Below are positions 22,135 to 27,189 of a stretch of DNA of 27,189 nt, in pieces. This DNA comes from Planctomycetota bacterium (GTDB lineage Bacteria; Planctomycetota; Phycisphaerae; FEN-1346): the NCBI GenBank assembly GCA_026386995.1, contig JAPLMO010000468.1, forward strand, positions 1 through 27,189, written 5' to 3'. How positions within the stretch are numbered: the stretch's first letter is position 1; the number at the start of each line of letters is the position of its first letter. Under the pieces are notes generated by a model that worked only from the letters and a program-made list of their open reading frames with translations, did no database searches and was not told the DNA's origin. A program made the translations under genes and the position numbers.

Positions 22135-22476
22135 CTACTTCACTTCCTTGGACTCTTCCAGTTCCACGATGAGGTGGCACGTCGGCCGCCTCAAGGTATC
22201 CGCCGAACCGCGGGACCGCGGCCACACCCGCTTCAGGACGGGCCCCATGTCAGCCCGGGCGTCAGACACGAACAGGCGCTCCAGGTCCGCCTCTTTCTCG
22301 TCGGCGTTCGCCATGGCGCTGCGGACCACCTTGGCGATCATCTTGGCGGCCCGCTGCGGGCTGAAGTCCAGCGTCTCGAGCGCCCGCTCCAGGGGCATTC
22401 CCCGGATCATGGACATCACAAGTCCCGCTTTCCGCGGGCTGATTCTCGCAAACCGGTGCGTGGCTCGATGCCCCAT
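22135..22476 (-). CDS. rplV: 50S ribosomal protein L22
   Basis: 113 residues from ATG 22476 (MGHRATHRFARISPRKAGLV), with GGAGAGG 8 nt upstream; the open frame continues 11 codons further without a site. The exit-tunnel hairpin region shows VSDARADMGPVLKRVWPRSR and GSADTLRRPTCHLIVELEES, where macrolide-resistance changes occur in other species. Standard place between S19 and S3. Confidence 0.98.
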   Translation of the reverse strand: MGHRATHRFARISPRKAGLVMSMIRGMPLERALETLDFSPQRAAKMIAKVVRSAMANADEKEADLERLFVSDARADMGPVLKRVWPRSRGSADTLRRPTCHLIVELEESKEVK

Positions 22477-22527
22477 CGTGCTAACCTCTCCGCGGCAGGC
22501 TTCCGCCATCAGGCGGCCGCATACCGA

Positions 22528-22875
22528 TTACCCTTTGGCCCCACCGCCGCCCGGCCCGCCGGGCTTCCCGCCCGGACCCGGAGCCGGCGCCCCCCCCGCG
22601 GCCGCTTCGGCGGCCCTGCGGCCGCCGTGACCGCGGAACGTCCGCGTCGGGGAGAACTCGCCCAGTTTGTGGCCGACCATGTCTTCCGTCACGAACACCT
22701 TCAGGTGCACCCGGCCGTTGTGGACCATGAACGTGTGACCCACGAACTCCGGCACGATCGTCGTCGTGCGGGACCACGTTTTGATCGGCTCGCGCAGGCC
22801 CTTATCCGCCATCTGCTGGACCTTGCGCAGGAGTTTCACATCCACGAACGGACCTTTTTTCGTCGAACGTCCCAT
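22528..22875 (-). CDS. rpsS: 30S ribosomal protein S19
   Basis: A 115-residue protein. The core is conserved: [20 protein letters not shown], then [40 protein letters not shown] and [15 protein letters not shown]. The last ~25 residues are an Ala/Gly/Pro tail ([20 protein letters not shown]) not found in the E. coli protein. S19 sits in the head of the small subunit with S13. Confidence 0.98.
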   Translation of the reverse strand: MGRSTKKGPFVDVKLLRKVQQMADKGLREPIKTWSRTTTIVPEFVGHTFMVHNGRVHLKVFVTEDMVGHKLGEFSPTRTFRGHGGRRAAEAAAGGAPAPGPGGKPGGPGGGGAKG

Positions 22876-22890
22876 GGCTTTCCAGTTCCC

Positions 22891-23748
22891 TTATTTCGGG
22901 ATCTTGGCTTCACCATACCGGCGTGTAATCCGGCGCCGGATGATATGTGCGTTGGACGGGTTCCGGCGACGGCGCGTCTTGCCGCCCTTGGCCAGAACGC
23001 CCGTGGGAGATTGAGGATCGCGGCCGCCGCTGCGGCGACCTTCGCCGCCGCCCATCGGATGATCGACCGGGTTCATCGCCGAACCGCGGCTATGGCCCTT
23101 GCGGCCTTTGTGACGGAGCCGGCCGGCCTTGCCCACGCGGACCGCGCTGTGATCGGAATTGCCGACCGTGCCGATCGTGGCGCGACACTTGATGTTGATG
23201 CGGCGGGTTTCACCGCTCGGAAGTTGCACGTACGCCCACTTGCCTTCCTTGGAGGTCAGCATGGCGGAACGGCCGGCGGCACGGACGAGCACGCCGCCCT
23301 GGTTGGGAACCATCTCGATGTTGTGGACGGGCAGGCCCGCCGGAATCGATTCGAGCGGAAGGCAATTGCCCGCACGGGGCTCGGCCTGCGGGCCGCTCAT
23401 CACGGTCTGGCCGACGGCGAGGCCCTCGGGGGCCAGAATGTAACGCTTTTCCCCGTCGGCGTACTGGATGAGGGCGATGCGTGCGCTGCGGTTCGGATCG
23501 TACTCGATGGCGACGACCTTGCCGGCAACGCCGTCTTTATTGCGTAGGAAATCGACGATGCGGTACAGTTTGCGGTGGCCGCCGCCGCGGAACCGGCAGC
23601 ACGTGAGGCCCTGGTTGTTGTGGCCGCCGTTGCGGGCGATGCGGACGGTGAGGTTCTTCTCGGGCTCTTTCTTCGTGAGGTCCGAGAAATCCTGGACGGA
23701 CGAATTGCGTCGCCCCGCGCTCGTCGGATTGTAGATTCTAATCGTCAT
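22891..23748 (-). CDS. rplB: 50S ribosomal protein L2
   Basis: A 285-residue protein. The N-terminus shows [20 protein letters not shown]. The RNA-binding region has [20 protein letters not shown] and [20 protein letters not shown]. The peptidyl-transferase-proximal loop is [16 protein letters not shown] near the C-terminus, retaining the Asp-His pair; Met replaces the second His of HPHGGG, as in several other bacterial groups. L2 is needed for subunit joining and peptide bond formation. Confidence 0.98.
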   Translation of the reverse strand: MTIRIYNPTSAGRRNSSVQDFSDLTKKEPEKNLTVRIARNGGHNNQGLTCCRFRGGGHRKLYRIVDFLRNKDGVAGKVVAIEYDPNRSARIALIQYADGEKRYILAPEGLAVGQTVMSGPQAEPRAGNCLPLESIPAGLPVHNIEMVPNQGGVLVRAAGRSAMLTSKEGKWAYVQLPSGETRRINIKCRATIGTVGNSDHSAVRVGKAGRLRHKGRKGHSRGSAMNPVDHPMGGGEGRRSGGRDPQSPTGVLAKGGKTRRRRNPSNAHIIRRRITRRYGEAKIPK

Positions 23749-23767
23749 CCGTCATTCCTTCGCGTGC

Positions 23768-23787
23768 CCGCCCGCCGCGGCGGGCGG
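23768..23787. repeat. 20-bp perfect palindrome in the rplB-rplW gap
   Basis: CCGCCCGCCGCGGCGGGCGG equals its own reverse complement. It fills nearly half of the 46-bp gap. One of several GC-rich palindromes in gaps of this cluster; a REP-like element or a transcript structure. Confidence 0.8.
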
Positions 23788-23794
23788 TCGCGGC

Positions 23795-24076
23795 CTAGAA
23801 CAGATCAATGTGGTCTTCGTGATGCAGCGTCACGACCGCCTTCTTCAGGCCGGTCGTCCGGCCCCAGATGCCCCGGTTGGTCCGCCGCGCCTTGCCGAGG
23901 CGCTTCAGCGTCCGGACCTTCATCACCCGGACCTCGTAGATCTTTTCGACCGCCTCGCGGATCTGCTGCTTGTTCGCGTCGCGGTGCACCTGGAAGGCAT
24001 ACTGGTTCAGTTTCTCGTTCTGAGCCGTGCCTTTTTCGGTGATGAGCGGCTTTATAACGACCTGGTACGGGTCCAT
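23795..24076 (-). CDS. rplW: 50S ribosomal protein L23
   Basis: 93 residues from ATG 24076; the rplD stop shares one base with this ATG (TGATG). MDPYQVVIKPLITEKGTAQN is typical, followed by QYAFQVHRDANKQQIREAVE and KIYEVRVMKVRTLKRLGKAR, and RTNRGIWGRTTGLKKAVVTL before the end. The longer open frame to 24853 is antisense-like shadow of rplD. L23 is at the tunnel exit and docks trigger factor and SRP. Confidence 0.98.
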   Translation of the reverse strand: MDPYQVVIKPLITEKGTAQNEKLNQYAFQVHRDANKQQIREAVEKIYEVRVMKVRTLKRLGKARRTNRGIWGRTTGLKKAVVTLHHEDHIDLF

Positions 24077-24702
24077 CAGTTTTTCCTCGACTCCAGAATG
24101 GCCTCGAACGCCGGCCGCGTGAACACCACGCGATTGGGCCACAGCACATCGTAAGCATTCAGGTCCGACACCCGCCGCACGCGTACGCGCGGCAGGTTCC
24201 GGGCCGACTTCAGGAGCACTTCGTCCTGCCCCGGCAGGGCCAGGAGGCACGTGCGCTCGACGCCGAGGGCCTTCAGGATCTTGGCGACTTCGCGGGTCTT
24301 GGGGGCATCGAGTTTCAGCCCTTCCAGGACAATCAGTTCGGCATCCTTCATGCGGGCCAGGAGGGCGGAATCGAGGGCGGCCCGGCGCATCTTGCGCGGC
24401 ATGTCGCGGCCGTAATCGCGGGGGACCTTGGCGAACGTCACGCCGCCGCCACGGCGCTTCGGGCTGCGGACCGTTCCAGCGCGGGCGCGGCCGGTATGCT
24501 TCTGGGCAAAGATCTTGCGCGTCGAGCCCTCGACCAGGCCGCGGCTCTTGGTGGCCACGGTTCCCTGCCGCTGGTTCGACTCGTGACGCGTCACGGCCAG
24601 GCGCAGGATCTCCATCTTGACCTTGCCGCCGAACCAGGCCTCGTCGACCTGGATGGCGCCTGCCTGGGCGCCGTCCGTGTTGTAGACCTGCACTTCGATC
24701 AT
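24076..24702 (-). CDS. rplD: 50S ribosomal protein L4
   Basis: A 208-residue protein. The long internal loop that reaches into the exit tunnel is seen as RQGTVATKSRGLVEGSTRKI and HTGRARAGTVRSPKRRGGGV (about 45-90), with TFAKVPRDYGRDMPRKMRRA after it. The C-terminus includes LPRVRVRRVSDLNAYDVLWP. In E. coli L4 represses the S10 operon by acting on its leader; whether that happens here is not visible. Confidence 0.98.
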   Translation of the reverse strand: MIEVQVYNTDGAQAGAIQVDEAWFGGKVKMEILRLAVTRHESNQRQGTVATKSRGLVEGSTRKIFAQKHTGRARAGTVRSPKRRGGGVTFAKVPRDYGRDMPRKMRRAALDSALLARMKDAELIVLEGLKLDAPKTREVAKILKALGVERTCLLALPGQDEVLLKSARNLPRVRVRRVSDLNAYDVLWPNRVVFTRPAFEAILESRKN

Positions 24703-24720
24703 GGTATCCTTGGAGCCCGG

Positions 24721-25377
24721 CTACGCCTTCGCCGGGCCGACCTTTCCCTTCAGAGCGCTGCGGACCATCACGAAACCGCCGTTGGGACCCGGGACACTCC
24801 CCCGAATCACCATGAGGTTGGCTTCGGCATCGACTTTCAGGAGTTTCATGCACTCGCTGGTGCGGCGTTCGTCGCCCATGTGGCCGGCCATGCGCTTGCC
24901 GAGGCGGATGGCGCGGCCGGGGATGCCGGCGCCTTCGCCGATGCCGCCCGCAGACCGGTGCTTACGCTCGGTGCCATGGCTGGCCGGCTGGCCGCAGAAG
25001 CGGTGCCGTTTCATGACGCCCTGGAAGCCGCGGCCCTTGCTGACGCCGATGACGTCCACCATGGCGACGCCTTCGAACTCGGCCACCGTCACGGCCTGAC
25101 CGGGCTGGTACTTGGACACGTCGTCCATGCGATACTCGCGGATGAACCGCTTCGGCGTCGCGCCGGCCTTCTTGAAGTGGCCGGCGAGAGGCTTGGTGGT
25201 CAGGCGCTCCGGTTTTTCGGCAAAGCCCAGTTGGACGGCGGTGTAGCCGTCGTTTTCGGCCGTCTTGACCTGGAGGACCTGGCACGGACCGGCCTCGATG
25301 ACCGTCACGGGGACCTGGCGTCCTTTGTCGTCATAGACGCTGGTCATTCCGATTTTTTTGCCCAGGATTGCCGGCAT
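24721..25377 (-). CDS. rplC: 50S ribosomal protein L3
   Basis: A 218-residue protein opening [20 protein letters not shown]. The internal signature is [20 protein letters not shown], with [20 protein letters not shown] and [20 protein letters not shown] following, and a conserved C-terminal [19 protein letters not shown] block ([20 protein letters not shown]). L3 is one of the two initiators of large-subunit assembly. Four bases after rpsJ. Confidence 0.98.
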   Translation of the reverse strand: MPAILGKKIGMTSVYDDKGRQVPVTVIEAGPCQVLQVKTAENDGYTAVQLGFAEKPERLTTKPLAGHFKKAGATPKRFIREYRMDDVSKYQPGQAVTVAEFEGVAMVDVIGVSKGRGFQGVMKRHRFCGQPASHGTERKHRSAGGIGEGAGIPGRAIRLGKRMAGHMGDERRTSECMKLLKVDAEANLMVIRGSVPGPNGGFVMVRSALKGKVGPAKA

Positions 25378-25381
25378 GGCC

Positions 25382-25690
25382 CTACGCCTTAATCTTGATG
25401 AAGACGCCCGCAGGCATATTGAGTTTGTTCAGGGCGTCAACGGTTTTCACGGTCGGTTCTTCAATGTCAATAAGCCGCTTGTGCGTGCGAATCTCGAACT
25501 GCTCGCGGCTCTTCTTGTCGATGTGCGGGCTGCGCAGCACCGTGTACCGCTCGATCCGCGTCGGCAGGGGGATGGGGCCCTTGACGCGAGCGCCGGTGCG
25601 TTTGCTGGTTTCGACGATCTCCGCGGCGCTCTGGTCGAGAACGCGGTGATCATACGCCTCCATCCGAATTCGAATTCGATCGCCTACCAT
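25382..25690 (-). CDS. rpsJ: 30S ribosomal protein S10
   Basis: 102 residues from ATG 25690 ([20 protein letters not shown]), with GAGG 6 nt upstream; a TTG start seven codons earlier is possible but less likely. The core reads [40 protein letters not shown] and [20 protein letters not shown], ending [13 protein letters not shown]10 is in the head of the small subunit and, as NusE, also serves in antitermination. First gene of the ribosomal cluster, and preceded by its own promoter. Confidence 0.98.
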   Translation of the reverse strand: MVGDRIRIRMEAYDHRVLDQSAAEIVETSKRTGARVKGPIPLPTRIERYTVLRSPHIDKKSREQFEIRTHKRLIDIEEPTVKTVDALNKLNMPAGVFIKIKA

Positions 25691-25960
25691 ACCCCGCCTC
25701 GTATCAGCCAAATCGACCCTGAAAAATGCGTACAGTCCTCACGGCGGCCTCGCCTACCCCTCGACTTCGGCTCGGCCGCAGCCAAGACGCACACCTTTTC
25801 CGGTCGCACGCGACCAGTGTTTAGTAAAATGCCGAGAACGGATAGTCTACCATGCTTAGCGACGCTGTCAATCACTTTTTTTCCGGAATATCCTCCCCAT
25901 CCGCCGCACCCCCTTTGTTACGGGCGTCCGCCGCCCTGCGGGCCACGCGTGCCCCGTATG
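25691..25960. other. Promoter and leader region between fusA and rpsJ
   Basis: 270 bp with no gene. The promoter (25844-25871) would give a leader of about 145 nt. The leader can form at least one perfect stem, GGTCGC-AC-GCGACC (25802-25815), and a weaker one near 25764-25786. A leader of this kind is where L4 control acts in E. coli, but no family match is claimed. No good terminator after fusA was seen. There is no tuf gene. Confidence 0.7.
25844..25871 (-). promoter_or_regulatory. Promoter of the S10-spc-alpha cluster
   Basis: On the minus strand, a perfect -35 TTGACA (25866-25871) and -10 TAGACT (25844-25849, four of six consensus bases) are 16 nt apart. Transcription would begin near 25837. 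Confidence 0.75.
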
Positions 25961-27189
25961 TTAATCAAGGAGCGTCTTGGCCACGTCGTCGGGCACGACG
26001 GCGTAGTGCGACGGCTCCATCGAGTACGTCGCGCGGCCCTGGGTGAGGCTGCGGACCGTGGTGGCATACCCGAACATGTTGGCCAGGGGCACCAGGGCGG
26101 TGATGACGCGGGTGGTGCCTTTGAGTTCCGTGGCGGTGATCTCCGCGCGGCGGCTCATCAGGTCCGCGGTAATCTCGCCGAAATACTCGTTCGGCGCGAC
26201 CGCCTGGACGCGCATGATGGGCTCGAGGAGGTGGACGCCCGCCTTTTCGACGGCCGCCTGGAGGGCGAGGCTTCCGGCGGCCTCGAACGCCACCTCGGAA
26301 GAGTCGATCTCGTGGGCCTTGCCGTCAAGTAGAGTGATTTTAATATCAATAAGCGGATATCCGGTAGCGATGCCAGCGCCCGCCGCGTCGCGGATGCCCC
26401 GCTCGACGCTCGGGATGAACTCTTCGGGCACCGCCCCGCCCTTGACGCGCGACACGAACGTAACGGGCTCTTCCTCCAGGTCGCGGGACGGGCGCGGCTC
26501 GACGCGGATCTCGACGACGCCGTACTGGCCGTGCCCGCCCGTCTGTCGGATGAAGCGGCCTTCGGCCTCGGCCTTGCCGCGTATCGTCTCGCGGTAGGCG
26601 ACGCGGGGCCGGCCGACCCTGGCATCGAGTTTGAAGTCGCGCAACATGCGGTTTTTCAGGACTTCCAGGTGCAGTTCGCCCATGCCGGCGATGATCGTCT
26701 GGCCCGTTTCGGCATCGACGCGGTACTCGAACGTCGGGTCCTCGCGCGCCAGGACCTGGAGCACCTCGCCGAGGCGCTGGCGGTCGTCGCTGGTGCGCGG
26801 CTCGATGGCCATCGAGATGACCGTCTTCGGGATGCCGATCTTTTCCATCGTCACGGGGTGCCGCGTGTCGCACAGCGTGTCGCCCGTCACGGAGTCCTTC
26901 AGGCCGACCACGGCGACGATGTCGCCGGCGCAGGCCTCCTCTTCGCGGATGCGTTCGTCGGCGTGCATGCGCCAGATGCGGGTCGCGTTCTCCTTGACGC
27001 CGCGGGTCGAGTTCATGACGCGCGTGCCGGTGGCGAGGGTCCCGCGATAGATGCGTATCCAGTGGAGGTCGCCGTGGGCATCGGCCGCGATCTTAAAGAC
27101 CAGGGCGGCAAACGGGCCTTCCGGGTCCGGCTCGATGTCGACTTCCACGTCTTCTCCGCGGCGGGTCACCTCGTGGCCCTTGACGGCGC
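25961..27189 (-). CDS. fusA: Elongation factor G (C-terminal part, cut by window edge)
   Basis: The frame is open to the right edge and the first bases read AVKGHEV, so the gene starts outside the window. The visible part spans domains II-V. Domain II: EGPFAALVFKIAADAHGDLH, RIYRGTLATGTRVMNSTRGV, with DIVAVVGLKDSVTGDTLCD. Domain III: RTSDDRQRLGEVLQVLARED and GQTIIAGMGELHLEVLKNRM. Domain IV: FIRQTGGHGQYGVVEIRVEP and GGAVPEEFIPSVERGIRDAA. Domain V: LLEPIMRVQAVAPNEYFGEI with LTQGRATYSMEPSHYAVVP at the end. EF-G moves tRNA and mRNA through the ribosome using GTP and helps recycle ribosomes. The GTPase domain is out of view, and tuf does not follow it. Confidence 0.97.
   Translation of the reverse strand, partial: AVKGHEVTRRGEDVEVDIEPDPEGPFAALVFKIAADAHGDLHWIRIYRGTLATGTRVMNSTRGVKENATRIWRMHADERIREEEACAGDIVAVVGLKDSVTGDTLCDTRHPVTMEKIGIPKTVISMAIEPRTSDDRQRLGEVLQVLAREDPTFEYRVDAETGQTIIAGMGELHLEVLKNRMLRDFKLDARVGRPRVAYRETIRGKAEAEGRFIRQTGGHGQYGVVEIRVEPRPSRDLEEEPVTFVSRVKGGAVPEEFIPSVERGIRDAAGAGIATGYPLIDIKITLLDGKAHEIDSSEVAFEAAGSLALQAAVEKAGVHLLEPIMRVQAVAPNEYFGEITADLMSRRAEITATELKGTTRVITALVPLANMFGYATTVRSLTQGRATYSMEPSHYAVVPDDVAKTLLD

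Noticed and set aside
23795..24853. A 352-codon minus-strand frame covering L23 and most of L4
   Set aside because: Only its last 93 codons are real (L23). The rest is an alternative frame of rplD.
25872..25960. Terminator after fusA
   Set aside because: Only a five-base stem (GGGCG/CGCCC) and an A-run on the minus strand; no stem followed by T residues.

Overview
The window is bacterial chromosome, GC-rich and dominated on the minus strand by one of the most conserved gene clusters known: the end of fusA, then the S10-spc-alpha ribosomal protein clusters running uninterrupted from about 25.7 kb down to 9.8 kb. Gene order is S10-L3-L4-L23-L2-S19-L22-S3-L16-L29-S17-L14-L24-L5-S14-S8-L6-L18-S5-L15-SecY-Adk-Map-IF1-L36-S13-S11-S4-RpoA-L17. 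No tuf gene lies between fusA and rpsJ, and no rpmD (L30) lies between rpsE and rplO. High GC, GC-rich palindromes in many gaps, Gly/Ala/Pro-rich tails on S19 and S5 and the missing L30 would fit Planctomycetota. That assignment is inference; the sequence alone proves only a high-GC bacterium.

Region by region (right to left, the direction of transcription of the main cluster): 25961-27189 fusA, cut by the window edge; 25691-25960 gap with a clear promoter (TTGACA, 16-nt spacer, TAGACT) for the ribosomal cluster; 9760-25690 the ribosomal/secY/adk/map/infA/rpoA cluster, many genes overlapping by 1-4 nt or separated by fewer than 30 nt, with several GTG starts; 10183-10441 a gap with two large imperfect hairpins between rpoA and rplQ.

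From 9.75 kb leftward the content becomes accessory. A two-gene uncharacterised cassette (8651-9576, minus) lies between two 98-bp identical direct repeats. It is followed by a 582-residue AAA ATPase with a TOPRIM-like C-terminal half (OLD/DUF4435-like, possible defence nuclease), a plus-strand Phd-RelE toxin-antitoxin pair with a visible promoter and operator palindrome and a palindromic element inserted between the two genes, and an HNH endonuclease carrying three HNH-associated repeats.

The left end (1-4436, minus) is a compact four-gene cluster: a PEP mutase/isocitrate lyase superfamily enzyme, an ATP-grasp ligase, an MFS transporter and a gamma-glutamyltransferase lipoprotein that runs off the window. 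The last three genes are separated by a single base each. No standard pathway I know has this exact set. It looks like a small biosynthesis, export and processing unit, possibly for a phosphonate or gamma-glutamyl/peptide-type small molecule, and it is the best candidate in the window for an undescribed system. The gamma-glutamyltransferase and L36 were found by translating the sequence by hand.
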